64,000 bases of DNA from contig SAUG01000085.1 of NCBI GenBank assembly GCA_011316305.1, positions 124,001 through 188,000 on the forward strand, read 5' to 3'. Under the pieces are notes generated by a model. That model was not told the origin of the DNA and did not search any database. It saw nothing but the letters and a program-made list of their open reading frames with translations. A program made the translations under genes and the position numbers. This DNA is from Rusavskia elegans (lineage: Eukaryota; Ascomycota; Lecanoromycetes; Teloschistales; Teloschistaceae). Within the stretch, counting starts at the first letter, position 1. Each line of letters starts with the position of its first letter. Below, one piece after another: positions 45,185-56,999 of this stretch.

Positions 45185-47831
45185 CTACTCTGTTCTCAAA
45201 ACCCTTGGTCCTCGCCTCTTCGCCGTCTTTCTCTTCTTGTTCCCCTTGTCAAATGCTACAGCGCTCGCATGGTCTCGACCAACATTGTCCAGATCTTTGA
45301 CCTTGTATATCCTAATGATCCAGTTCTCACTTGTGAACGCCTCCTCGAGAGTATTGAGCGTTGGCCCTTCGTTGGGCATGCGAGCTCCTCGTACCCGATC
45401 TTGCGCTTGCCCGGCTGGGAAGAGGGCATTGAAGTTGTAGTATGACATTTTGTACCTGACACAATCTGTCAGCTGGTCTTCGAGGCATGTGCGCCGACAT
45501 GTTGAGAGTGAGCTTACATCAAGCTGTTCTTCATCGTTTGTGTTGCTTGCTCGTCGACTTTGTACTCTCCACGCGCGGTGAAAAAGTCTCGTTCCTTCAC
45601 CTCGTCCGGCCAAATACCTTCGGCGATACGGACCATCCACAAGAATTTGTTGATGTCGTCACCAGAGTAGCCCAGAAGTCCGCCGAACACGACCAGGACA
45701 TAGTCGACGTCATGCTGCCGAAGGATCGGATAACTGACTTCTTCTCGCGAACTCATCGCTTTGCCGACAGTGGCGATATGTGTATTGTTCCATGTGTTGT
45801 TGTCGACCAAAGTAGGCCGATCGGCCATACCACCAATCTGGTATCCGTAATCCCACCACGACATGATTTTGGCCTTTTCTGGGGTGTTTTGTCGAAGCCA
45901 GTAGTACGCTTCACGATAGTCGTCGATGATGTGCTGGCTGCCATCTGGAAGCCGGCTGGCAAGCACCACGGATGGCGACGAGTAGGCGTTCGACGTGACC
46001 CAGGTGCAATGTAGCACGAAGAGGAGCAGATACGTGACCGTACACGACACGATGGAAATTTTCGAGACGTAGGAGTAGATCCCCTTGACGGGTGCTCGGC
46101 TCGATCGTAAGGAATCCTGCACCACCGCCAACGCGGACTGGGAGCCTCCACCTGTAGGATGTCCATTCGCTTGAGTTTCTTCCACTGGCTTGTCGGCAAC
46201 GAGGTAGGTATCCAGAATGCTTGAAAGCGCGAGAGCTGCAGCGATGCACACGACTGGGGTCAATGTCAACATCAAGCGGACCATGACCCCAGCAAAGTAG
46301 CTGGCCAATACAGCGTAGATGACGACGAACACATGCTCGTCCTTCAAATGCTGGAAGCACATGTACACTCCAGCTGGGAATAGCCATATCATCAGATTCA
46401 GATCAAAGAAAAAGGCTGGCCAGGCGGTGGGCTGATGTTCAGAGACCGACGCAATGATGGGGATGTGGATTTTAGCGTAGCCGGTATCCCAAAGCGAGTA
46501 AAATCGACCGCTCCATGGTGCTATCACGCCAGACACGGTGAGTAAGACCAAACCACCGACGGAGACGAGAAAGACCAGAAGCACCAGGCTCCGGAGAAGT
46601 GTCTGGAATTGCCGATTGGGCACCTGTTGGCGGATGAACTCGACAAAAGCTACCAGCTGTAGTAAACCGAATACGCCTGTTGTATGTCAGTCTTCCGAGC
46701 TCCAAGGTGATCGAGGCGTACTTACCGAGCGCTGACATGTGTTCACTACTCCTGACCGGTAAAAATCCGACGAAGGGGATCTGCATACTGGCCAAGGTTC
46801 CCAATGCAAACCAAGTGCTGTAACTGACGTATAGTCTCGGGCTGTATCGACCCATGCAGATGAGGACAAATGCATGTAGTGGTAGCAAATTCGTGATGAA
46901 GACATAACCACCCCAAGCAGACACCATGTAGCCGTAGAAGAGAGCGGTCAAAGCGGCCCACATGGCCGAGCCGTTCTTCACAGATTTGATCCACAGGTAG
47001 AAGGTGAAGACCAACAAGAAGATGGCTATCGCCTCATTGTCGTAACTTCCAGCCACAGAGCGGGAGATATAGCCAGGGGTGATGCCCATAAAGGCGGCTG
47101 CGAGGAGACCAGCGGAAGGTGAGGTTGACATTTCTGACGTGATCAAGTATGATGCGAAGGCGGTCAGACCCGAGAAGCCTGGTGCTAGGAGAACGCATAT
47201 GTTTCGAATGTCGACGGGCATAGAGAGTAGGCGAAGGATGTGATAGATAACACCGCTGGTGACCATGAGGCCTGGATAGAGAGTACCACCCGTGACTCGA
47301 CCCAATGGATGCCATGTTCCTATTCAAGTCCTGTATTAGCATTTGGACGGTCTCCAGACACGGTGGGTGACCCCTGTCGACATTGATGGTCTGGCAAATG
47401 GAAAGTCCTTACGGTCATCGAACCAATCCCAGAAGTTGTAGAAGCCATGTTGTACAAGGTATTTTGTTGCTCTGAAATTAAACCATGGATCAACTGCAAT
47501 TGTATCAGCCTGCAAGGAGGACGGCGCAATGCCAATGCGGTCGAACGAAGGATTGGATGGAGCCGGTGGGATGGGTGGACCAACATTCGTGTATGATGCT
47601 CTCAAATCCTGTATGATGAGGAGAAAGTCAGTCAAATACTCCTTTGATGCCACTGGAACCATTGTATGACAGAGGTCAGAAGGATTGTTAGTGGCACGTA
47701 CTTATAACACTGAAAAGTCGGCTGGCGACAGCAGCACCGGCAATGGTGCATAAGATGATGAGGCGAAGAAGGCCTCTTGTATTGCGGCCTGTCTCTCCCT
47801 TGAGAAGCGGCTCCAGTTGAGTTGGAGCCAT
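45185..47831 (-). CDS. STT3: Oligosaccharyltransferase catalytic subunit STT3
   Basis: Transfers the lipid-linked glycan to Asn in N-X-S/T sequons in the ER lumen. Six exons (47702-47831, 47585-47608, 47413-47493, 46726-47319, 45518-46676, 45185-45455) give 752 aa, the usual length. The start is placed at ATG 47831, which gives a fungal-type N-terminus ([20 protein letters not shown]); an upstream in-frame ATG at 47885 would add 18 aa. Exon 2 is a 24-nt microexon encoding the centre of RFESIIHEF, just before [12 protein letters not shown]. Catalytic and binding motifs are intact: EFDPW (Asp near 53), GSYDNEA (172-174), SVSEHQ (about 353), the sequon-binding WWDYG (about 550-554) and DNNTWNNTH (about 568). 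Many membrane helices are evident. The C-terminus is basic ([12 protein letters not shown]). The assignment is near certain. Confidence 0.97.
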
Positions 47832-49011
47832 CGCCGTATCCGGTAAATAAAGGTCGGGGTCGTTGTAATTCTCCCTGTAGAGCATCAAGCCAGATCGACT
47901 TGGTATTGCGGCTTAAAATTAAAGTTGGCGTTTGACGCTTGTCTCAGCTTTGCCGCCGTCCAATCACCCGCCATCTCCGATCCATCCCTTTATGTAGCAA
48001 ATTCGCCGACTAGACAATGATCTGCGACCAGACAAACGTATTGAGCCTCTCCTTTTTGTCATTTACTTATTCTTGCCTCCTTGAACAAGCTTGATGTCCA
48101 CATTTCGTTTGCCATATCCCATCCCTAGCACATGTTGTTTTAGTAGACTGATGCTGTGATCCCAGACGTATTATTAGCTACCATCTAAGAAGAACATGGT
48201 CAACTCCCCTGGTTCCAGCCAGTCGCATCGACAAGCGCAGGAGGGAAAGCCACTGCGGTATAAATCTAATGATGTTCCTTGACGCCGGACGCCGGAGCCA
48301 GAAGAACATCTAAACATGGATGATGTGAAGAGATAAAAGTCTTTGTGGGTTGGTTGATTAACTTGACCCAATTGGAGACGCGTCAAGGACGTCAGTACTT
48401 GCGAGTTACAGGTAGGCTGGGGGGTGCCCATTCAAGTACGAGGATGGGCATCCAACACTTCGATTACAACAGCATCTAGTCGCGTACCATCGCGCAGAGT
48501 ACGCATATAGTCTTAGGCAAAGTAACGGCCTGCAAGTACATGATCTAGGTCGCTTACTGCTGTTTCAAGTACTCCTATTAATCCAACTAATGGACCTTAG
48601 ATTGCATGTACTTTTCGTGGGGTTTCTGAAATTGACTGCCAATGTCGGGATTGAAGCATGAATACTATTGTGTCTTGGTGTATAGCTGCATTCCTAGCGA
48701 CATACATCACATTATGATGACCTTTAACAAGAAGCGCCTGCCTAATTCTTTGTTCTTTCTAAGCAAAACAAATCTCAACAGGATTATCAGCCAAAAGTGA
48801 TGCCAGGTAAAAAGAAGATGCCAGGTAACCATCAAAGACCATTGAGCAAGTGTTGTATGCCTGGGCAAACGATGGGTTGGCATTGTGGTTTCATGATATA
48901 TATGCGATGTCCCCTGAGGAAGAAGGCTCACGGTATCACAGGAACCAACACTTAGAGTGTTGACGCAGGAAAAAGCTTTCAACATTCTGAATTCAGCACT
49001 CATCACTTTCA
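47832..49011. other. Divergent promoter region of STT3 and the AAA+ gene
   Basis: About 1.2 kb between two divergently transcribed genes. No supported ORF. An alternative upstream STT3 start codon lies at 47885. Confidence 0.5.
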
Positions 49012-50934
49012 ATGGGTAAAAAGGACAGACCAAGCCATCAGCCTCTCCTAATACCATCTAACCACATCTTTCCCCTACCGAAACGTACCGCCATGAAGCA
49101 AGAGCAAGACACCAAAGCTTCTGCAGATATGATGATGATTAAGCCTAAAGAGGTTTCCAGCGTCCTCCCAGTCTTCATGCCCAAAGTCCAGCCGTGGCAC
49201 TTGAACACTTGCTGTACGCTTACCAGCGACGACTCCAGCCTCGATCACCTGGGAGAATGTCAGGACTTTGATATCGAGGCTCTCGTGTGGGCCATTCAGA
49301 ATGATCTGAGCGTGAATTGCGTGGAGCGATATCTCAAACGATGGAATGCCTCCCGAATAAAGCAGGAACTCAACAAGCCCGTGAAGATCCATTTCAACCA
49401 CAAGCTCTATCCGGTTTTGTTCTTTGCCGTTGAGCGTAACTGCCCGGAGCTCGTCCGCCTGTTGTGTGGCGCTGGTGCGAATCCTGCCCAACAAGCTTTA
49501 CCAACCAGGATGCCAGTACTGGCCTACTGTATCATAAGCGCAGAATACCAGCTGTCAGATACCACGGATGTTCTTTTCACGCTCTTAGCGATGGGTGCGA
49601 ACCCATACGATCTACCACAGGACATGTGGTGCGATTACATCAAGAACCCAGCCAAGGTTGGTCCCCAGCTTCTGGATGCAGAGGTGGCGAAATACAGCTG
49701 GTGCTCCCTCGAGATCCGAGCGGCACTCTGCAGAACCTTCAACTTACTCCAGCGATATCAATTCAAGATGGCTTCGCTACTGCCTGGGAGAACCGCACGA
49801 TCAAAGCAAGTAGCTGCAGCATTCGACATCACCCCGCTCTTCGAAATACCCTTTCAGATCATCGGTCAACGGCTAGCAGCGAGGACCGTTCAGGAATGGA
49901 TAATGAGCCACGCGCTACATCATATCGAGATGCCGCTTGTCCTACTCTTCACTGGACCCAGCGGTCATGGCAAGACAGAATTAGCCAAGCGTATGGGGGA
50001 GCTTCTTTCGCTACCCCTTCTCAAGATCGATTGCACCCAGATCCGTTTCACAACAGATCTTTTTGGACCACAAGCCCCGTTTGCAGGCCACGAGGCAGGC
50101 TCACCTTTGAACAACTTCCTCGCCGACCACAGTGGTAAAAAAGCCGTCGTCTTTCTCGACGAATTCGAGAAAACCACCGACGACATCCACAAATCCCTCC
50201 TCCTCCTCTTCGACGAAGGTTTCTACAAAGACCGCCGCACCGTCGACAAACAACTCGACTGTACCAAAATCATCTGGGTCCTCGCCTCCAACCAAGGCGA
50301 AGAGATGATCCAAAAATACTGGGACGACCACCTAGCAAACAAACCCGAGTACGCCCAACTGCAAACCCCCATGGAACCGCTCCAGCGCAAGCTAGAACAA
50401 AGCTTCCAAACCACCCTCGGCGCACCCCTGACCGGCCGCCTCTCAGCCATCATCCCTTTCCTCCCCTTCAGCAACGAAGAACGCGCCGTCACGACCTACA
50501 AATTCATGCGCAAGCTTTTCAACGAAAGCCGCAAACCCATTTCCGTCCAAGCGAACCAGCTCGCACGCCACATTTTCCTGAATTTCGTCGACGACGGCGC
50601 CCTGGCGTCTTTCATCGCGGAGAAATACTATTCGGCTGAGCTGGGCGCCCGGTCGCTGCTCAAGGCGGTGAATACACAGATTGGCCATAAATTGACGAAT
50701 GCTTTCTTGGCGCAGGAGGGAGAGATCAGTGATGTTATGAATGGGAGAGCGTGGGATTGCTATGATGTCCGGGTGGAGGACTTGAAGGGGGGGTTCAAGG
50801 AGATTGTGGTTAGGGCGAATGGGGTGAGGAGTGTGCAGAAGCGGAGTGATTACCAAGTGTGGGCTTCCGAAGCGAGATTTGACCTTCTTCGACCCGCTAA
50901 TGTGCTAGACAGTTGGAGAGATGAAGAGTTGTGA
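49012..50934 (+). CDS. AAA+ ATPase (Clp/Hsp100-type) with ankyrin-like N-terminal region
   Basis: A single-exon ORF of 640 aa from ATG 49012. Residues about 100-215 look like ankyrin-type helix pairs (VLFFAVERNCPELVRLLCGAGANP, then LLAMGANPYDLP). An AAA+ domain follows: Walker A GPSGHGKTE (about 318-326), a pore-loop-like region after FGPQAPFAGHE, Walker B VVFLDEFEK (about 379-387), sensor 1 WVLASNQ, and a GARSLLKAV sensor-2 motif near 545. This is the order of ClpB-D2/ClpX-type ATPases, including Asp-Glu in Walker B for hydrolysis. No second ATPase domain or mitochondrial presequence is obvious. It may be an unfoldase or disaggregase-like enzyme with ankyrin-based targeting; the substrate is unknown. 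Confidence 0.85.
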   Translation: MGKKDRPSHQPLLIPSNHIFPLPKRTAMKQEQDTKASADMMMIKPKEVSSVLPVFMPKVQPWHLNTCCTLTSDDSSLDHLGECQDFDIEALVWAIQNDLSVNCVERYLKRWNASRIKQELNKPVKIHFNHKLYPVLFFAVERNCPELVRLLCGAGANPAQQALPTRMPVLAYCIISAEYQLSDTTDVLFTLLAMGANPYDLPQDMWCDYIKNPAKVGPQLLDAEVAKYSWCSLEIRAALCRTFNLLQRYQFKMASLLPGRTARSKQVAAAFDITPLFEIPFQIIGQRLAARTVQEWIMSHALHHIEMPLVLLFTGPSGHGKTELAKRMGELLSLPLLKIDCTQIRFTTDLFGPQAPFAGHEAGSPLNNFLADHSGKKAVVFLDEFEKTTDDIHKSLLLLFDEGFYKDRRTVDKQLDCTKIIWVLASNQGEEMIQKYWDDHLANKPEYAQLQTPMEPLQRKLEQSFQTTLGAPLTGRLSAIIPFLPFSNEERAVTTYKFMRKLFNESRKPISVQANQLARHIFLNFVDDGALASFIAEKYYSAELGARSLLKAVNTQIGHKLTNAFLAQEGEISDVMNGRAWDCYDVRVEDLKGGFKEIVVRANGVRSVQKRSDYQVWASEARFDLLRPANVLDSWRDEEL

Positions 50935-51889
50935 GGATCAGCAGGTGCTTGAGCTGGCACTGCGATTGAGAACGACGATGAGGATATTCGGCGCGAGTCC
51001 ACCTAGTCGGGTTGAGAAGAAGATCCCGAGGCGCCGGCGGAGCAACGGCTTTCATCCTGGGAAGGGAGTTAAGTAGGGTTCATGAGGTTGTGGATGATTG
51101 TCGTTGTGATGGACTGTTGTATGCAAATCACACTTCGGCTTCTAGGTTACATAAAGCCATTGTCCGGGCATGTGTACTAGGGAAATGAACGCTTTGCAGT
51201 TTGCTTAGCAGCAGTGGTCCGATGAGCTTTAGCAGCAAGGTATTACAAGGCGGAGTGTTGCAATGGGACAGATCCCGAAAGCGTCCGATCCCAAAATCAG
51301 CTGTCTTTTGTAGTCTGGAACTTCTTGTACATAGATAGACGTCTTCTCTAATCCCTCATCTACTTACTCCTCACTAAATCCTTGCACACACCCCCGAGTC
51401 CCATAGCATCCATAGCCATATCGACGTCCTCAGACATCCTAGCCCTATCAAGCCGGTCACGCGTGCTGTCGTTCTGATATCCAATAGAGTAACAAGATAG
51501 GATATAACTGAAATAGACACGTCATGTCATGATCTGCGAGAGAAGGCGTTCAAAGCGAACGTTCCGGGCCATAACCAGATATAGAACGGGAGCTAAAAGC
51601 AAAAGAAAGGTGTAAGAAGAGTTGGGTCTAGAGATATAAGGAATAGAAGCACGATGCTATGGATGTTGACGGGGAAAAAGTTTAATCTATTAGGGGCCTG
51701 TACGAGCCCACTGTTCTGGATTGGGCGTGCCTGCCTTCCTTCCTGCCTTCTCACCAGGATCTGATGACAGCAACCAAACCCCTGATCAAGTCAGACCATC
51801 AGGCGGCTTGGAACAAGCCATATCAGAAACCCAACCCACTACCTCACACACAATCATTCTCTTCCTGGCGATCTCATTACTAGATTTTT
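50935..51889. other. Convergent intergenic region
   Basis: Lies between the 3' ends of the AAA+ gene and the amidase gene and should hold both terminator/polyadenylation regions. The plus ORF 51721-51933 overlaps the amidase 3' end and is considered chance. Confidence 0.5.
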
Positions 51890-53970
51890 CTAGTCATACA
51901 GCAAAAGCGGCAATGGTCGCCTCGGGAACGTAGCCTCATAGGCATTCATAATCTCCAATAACTTTCCCTCCTCGTGCGCTTTGGCAACGAGGCACAAACC
52001 GAACGGTCGCCCACTTTGGGTGTGGCAGCCTAAAGGCATCGTCGCGGTTGGATACCCTAAAGGGAAAAGTCAGATTTGGTGTCTTCTTTATTTTCCTTGC
52101 TGCCGCTGAGTCCTAAGACCGTGAAAGGCTGCTCACCGGCCAAGGCTGCCACTGTGGAGATCGGGCTATCCATCGGTGCAATGATGGCGTCGAGGCCGAA
52201 GTCTGATATCGTTTTGTCGATTCCTTCTTCGCCGGCGTGCTTCTTCATTTCTTGCCGGGCTCTGGTGAGTGTCTCCTGGTCAATGTGATCCTCCTGCGCT
52301 TGGATGTGATAGGTCTGGTCTAGTCATGATTAGCCAACCGGCCATGAAATTGCTCGACCATAATGAGTTTACCCAAGCCCGCTTGTAGATCTGGATGATC
52401 GTTGTTGAATTTGATGATATCCGCTAATAATCGTACAGGTGTTGATTGTAGGGCTTCGAGAGTTTGATTGACGCTGTCGCGGATCTCGCCCACTGTTGGT
52501 CGAATAAGCTCTTTCTTTCCCATTATTTTGACTAATATTCCTCAGACGTACATAGAATTGTAAGGTATCCCGACTTGCCTTCAAAAAGTAGGTCCGAAGG
52601 GTGGACAAGTGGTACAGGGTAATGGACGTGGCCGCCGAGACTCTTGATTCTCTCGATTGCTGCTTCGTATCTTGAGATCTGGGAATGAGACATTAGTAAA
52701 ACAGAGTCACATCAAGGTACGATCTGCAATAATTTACCATTTGTGTAGAGTACTCCTCGTCTAGCGCCAACAGAAATGACGGAAGTTGCCATACGTGGGG
52801 ATCAACGAAACCTAGGGTGAATTCTGACCAAGCTGTGGGCATGTTCTCTGGTAGCTGAAGTGGAGTATCTGTCGTTGAGACAATGATCTTGATCAGTCCA
52901 GCAAGATCCTCCACGGTCTTCGCCATTCCTCCGGGACTCTCGAATGTAGGTGAGATCAGGAATATTCCATCTGAGGGTATCGACTGCGGCGTGCACTTGA
53001 GCGCGAAGAGTGATGCTCTGCTTACAGGAGTGTTGATGGACCCATCAGCTTCGCCGCCCAATGCGAGTGGACTGTAACCTGCGGCAACGCCAACCGCTGA
53101 GCCAGTGGTTGAGCCCCCCGGGTTCTTCGTCTGTCAATGGATTTTCCAACAGCAAAATGCTTTTCAGATCGACTTACAGAGTGACCCAGTGCCGAGTCTC
53201 CCTTGATGACCCCTCCTTTGATGTAGGGGGACTGACATTGACCACCGAGTGCAGACAGACCGCCTACAGCTTTCTCACCTCTGCTCATGTTAGTAGTGAT
53301 CGATCGCGGAGTCTAACCTACTGGCAAATGAGGTATCGGATGTCCAACCAGCCGGTCGACGAGACAAACTCATTTGGCTGCCCCAAATTCCTAATGAGTA
53401 AGTTAGCGGTGTTCTAAAATCAATCAATGGCAAAACACTTACAGATAAGTTGGCTTTTCCAAGGATTATTAGACCTTGCTCCACGAGCTATCCCAGTGTA
53501 AGCGGGTCACGGGGTGAGATGGTCTGTGGAGAGCAACCTTTTGAACGACCAAAGCTTGCTTGCTGTGCTTCGCATCGCGCAAAGCAAAAGACCCTAATGT
53601 AGTCGCCATGCCCAGATCGGGATCGGTATTGATTATATCCTACTCCAGTGATTAGTGAAGAGCTGATGACTGAGAATGACTCTAAGTAGACCTTCACGAT
53701 GATCGGAAGACCATGGAAAGGCCCTCTCAGACTATCGTTTTCGCGCTCAGTATCAAGCTCTTTCGCCATCTCAAGCAATTTCGACTTTGGAGATACTGCT
53801 ATCATTGCGCGCAGGTACACTCCTTGCCGATCATGTTTATCAATTTGGGCAAGACAGGCTTCGACCAATTGTGTGCTTGTCAATGCTCGAGATGAAAGTA
53901 AGCCTTGCAGCTCCCCTGCCGATTGAGCTACAAGGTCGAGTTTCTTCGGACTGCTTGTACCATACGACAT
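51890..53970 (-). CDS. Amidase-signature family hydrolase
   Basis: Hydrolyses amides with a Ser-cisSer-Lys triad. Ten exons give 525 aa: 53692-53970, 53538-53639, 53443-53487, 53322-53368, 53178-53280, 52738-53130, 52579-52678, 52373-52531, 52137-52319, 51890-52056. Motifs in order are GPFHGLPIIVK (catalytic Lys), MATTLGSFAL, GLIILGKANLS, LGGQCQSPY, NPGGSTTGSAVGVAAG (cis-Ser), LALGGEADGSI (nucleophile Ser), DAIIAPMDSP and GYPTATMPLG with GRPFGLC. The triad is intact. Exon 4 (47 nt) and its 41-nt following intron are the least certain part; other frames are open there. Intron 52532-52578 has a GC donor (GGCAAGT) and is required to join LLFE to VKIMGKKELIRP. The start at 53970 is the first ATG before conserved sequence. 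The substrate cannot be told. Confidence 0.88.
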
Positions 53971-54959
53971 ATTCAAAAATTGGCGAATCGGGCTGATGCG
54001 AAATATGAGAGTCTTCACTCGGTAAGAATGGCCGTGGAGGGAGGCAGGTAAGACACAAGTACAGACAGGTCTAAAGTGCATTGACGAACATGAACGTTTC
54101 GGAAACACCAGGCCTTTTGCCAAAGAAGGTCAAATAATGCCGCGGGGCGCCAATTCCGTTGAAACAAAGGTTGTCAAAGCGGTATGTAAAAAACGAAACC
54201 CTGGGTGGTACCAGTTTCGAAAGTCTTCAATCGGAGCTTATCAAGATTCGATACGCGAACGCAAACTCGACCCGGCCTTTTATATGCTATGGCTTCAGCG
54301 GAGCGTACGCGTTGTAGCTGGGCAGGAAGCAAGAGCTGCTTCAGCAGTAAAAGTGGCTCGAAATTGCTATTCGTTTCCAAACTGCATTCACAAAACAGTT
54401 ATTAGCTATTATTGAAAAAGGTCATGGGTTGTTGATGTATCTTGTATACTTTGATACCGTACGCAACCAACAGCTCGACTTTCCGGGACAGGCTTGATGA
54501 CTGATCTGTTGTTACAAGTGAATGAGAATTATATTTCTGACGTGTCGATACCGTACCTACATTCTGAGGCAGATGCTGTTAGCATGTCGTGCAACGTGAA
54601 TTGTACATCTCAGCACCAGTCAATTCATCGTGCCCTGTTTGTTGGAGGTTGTTCTTATATGGGCAGTCCAGTAGAGTCTTCATGTCATTGAGACACACAT
54701 TAAAAGCACTAATGGTTGGGTTTCAGCGTCCCAGACTTGGGGACTGTGAGCCTCGACAGCGAACTAGCCACAATAATCGATATCGCCAATTGCAACGATC
54801 CAATCACTTTGGCGTATGCAGAGCAACGTTAGGTCTTGTTAATCAAACGCTAACATTGGATCGAACACTGAGCTCACTCCTCAGCTTCCTTCACGTCAGG
54901 CTGTTATGAAACGCCAATACATGCAAAGCCAAACGTATTATTCTAACGATGACAAGATA
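53971..54959. other. Intergenic upstream of the amidase
   Basis: Contains the amidase promoter and the 3' flank of the secreted-protein gene. The open frame of amidase exon 1 extends to a TTG at 54123 but has no conserved sequence there. No other gene is supported. Confidence 0.5.
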
Positions 54960-56034
54960 TTAGAGTTGCGAAGCCGTCTCGTTGTTCAAACTGCTGAATG
55001 ACTGGCAAAAACTCGCCAGATGGTCCGAGAATGTCGCATTCGCAGATGCTGCTCCGTGTATTCGTGCATCAGCCACATCACTTATCTCAAAGACCACGTC
55101 AGGCCCATGCTGAGCCCATTGACCCTGTGCTTTCCCGAATACCGTGGCCCTGACAATCGTCTTGTGTCCAAGCTGCCGCTTATGCTGCATCAGTAAATAC
55201 ACGGCCCCAGCCCCACTCGGAGTCCCCAGCAATGCAAGGAAAGCTTCCCTGCCGTGTTCGATCGTTCTGACTTCTCCGGGTTTCCCCTCGACCAGCCGGT
55301 TGATGATGGATTGGGTGAAGACGTGCTGGATAGCATGTTGAGCGATGAAACGGAGGTCCTTGACGTTCTTCCCCGTGAAAGAAGTGACGGCTTCCCACAT
55401 GGCGAAGGCAATGTCCGACCAGTAGAGTGTCTCACCGGCGGCTTTTGTGGCGGCGAGGGCCGCAATAAGACCGTTACGTGGAGAGTATTCATTGTAGTAC
55501 CTGGTCTGGTCTCTCCAAGGCGTGTAATCTGGAGTAGCGAATATTCAGCAAAGTAGCCTTCGGAGGGGGGCCTATCTCTGGACGATCTTCAAGGCTTTCC
55601 GAGAATCTGGCAAGACAACCATATTGATAATTAGAGTGGTGAGTATAGGAAAACTTACACAATCGGTCCACGCTTGTTCTCCAATACGCCTTCTGCCTTG
55701 CGGTCCATTTGAACCTAGTTACCTGGCTACTTGCGAAGGCAGAAGCCTCGTGGAAAGTCGGGGGCCAACTGGACTTCTCGTCCTCACCAATGCGGAAGCC
55801 GATTGCCCTCAGTCCCTCCAAATCGATAGGATTGACGGTGTCTGGATAGCAGCCGCTTTGCAATTTTTCGAAGAGCCTGTTTCCCTTGACGACAGCGCGC
55901 GCCCAGTTGGCGTCGCCGGTCGCTTGCAAGGGCGGAACGTAGAGGGCGGTCGTAGATGCGATGAAGCCGACTAAAAGAGAAAGTGATATGAGGAGAACCC
56001 TCGCTGCTCCTGTCATAGCAGGAAACGCCACCAT
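54960..56034 (-). CDS. Secreted protein of unknown function
   Basis: Two exons, 55659-56034 and 54960-55528, are joined by a 130-nt phase-1 intron (GTAAGT...CTCCAG) and encode 314 aa. The ATG at 56034 starts a signal peptide with a long hydrophobic core (VLLISLSLLVGFIASTTA). Exon 2 reads YTPWRDQTRYYNEYSPRNG, then GETLYWSDIAFAMWEAVTSF. The pattern NEYSPxNG followed by xxWSDxxF recalls a group of ascomycete secreted proteins without assigned function (recollection only). Two cysteines are seen in exon 1. No catalytic motif is recognised. Inside the intron another frame is open, so an alternative middle exon is possible. Confidence 0.65.
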
Positions 56035-56338
56035 GTGGCACTGAAAGGTAGGGTCCTATTGAGATATCTGTATGGAATTACACGTTTCTGCATCTTAGCC
56101 GGCAGATGAAGTAGAGCGGGGGCTAAGGTACTCTTCTTGGTCGCTTGTATCGCAACTATCAGCTGAGCGCTTTTGTTCCATTCTTGCGATCGATTAAAGT
56201 GTCAGACGACGACTTCGCATGAGGCTTGCGATGAGTTTGTCGGTACAATGATAATTTTGCTGCCTCCGACGTGTGTACATGCTTTGGAAGTATTAAAATG
56301 GTAGAGTAGGCATTGATTGAATTATCAAAAAATCTATA
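56035..56338. other. Short intergenic spacer before the AT-rich block
   Basis: Upstream of the secreted-protein gene; still of normal base composition. A 81-codon minus ORF at 56159-56404 overlaps the inverted-repeat element and is not supported. Confidence 0.4.
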
Positions 56339-56654
56339 TACTCGTGAGGCCCATAAGTCTAATCGGTTCCTAATCGGGTTAGCGTATGTAGATCCCACCA
56401 TCAAATTCTGGCCGTGCCGTAGGAAACCTGCGTATTTACGCAGAATAATAGAGTAATCTATATATAACGATTACGCAGCGTAACTCTAGAGGTATCTAGC
56501 CGTACTCGTATAAAGCTTTAATAATTCAAAACAATTGAGGATAAAAAAAAATAAAAGTAAATTAATAATAATCTGGAATGGATTCTAGCTATTTGATTGG
56601 TGGGTATACCCGTCTTGGCATGCCAAGAGATTAGACTTTTGGGCCTCACGAGTA
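56339..56654. mobile_element. MITE-like element with terminal inverted repeats and TA ends
   Basis: The left end 56339-56363 (TACTCGTGAGGCCCATAAG...) is repeated inverted at 56630-56654 with 24 of 25 positions matching. Both ends have TA immediately outside CTCGTGAGGCCC, as expected for the TA target-site duplication of Tc1/mariner-type elements. The internal ~266 bp contains no ORF, so a non-autonomous (MITE-like) copy or deletion derivative fits. It sits exactly at the border between genic DNA and the AT-rich block. One element without other copies in view cannot prove mobility. Confidence 0.55.
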
Positions 56655-56999
56655 CTAGAGAACCAGAAGATATAAAAAGGCCAATAAACTACTATATCTA
56701 AATAGGCTGGTTACCGCTAAACGTCTGGCTTTAGATAAATTTTTCTAAACTTTATTAAATTTATATAAATAAACGTAATAAATAAATTTCTATATTCTAA
56801 TATTTTTATTTAAAGCTATTAATTTAAAAGTTCTAGATTTAAATTTTTAGCTTCGAGTTTATAATAGCTAACTAGCTTCTTTAATTATAAATAAAAAAAG
56901 ATTAAAAAACTAATAGTTATAATTAGATTTCGAATCCGAATTTTAGAATAGTAAATTATTATACGCTTTTAACTATATCTAGTTCGATAATTCTAGTAT

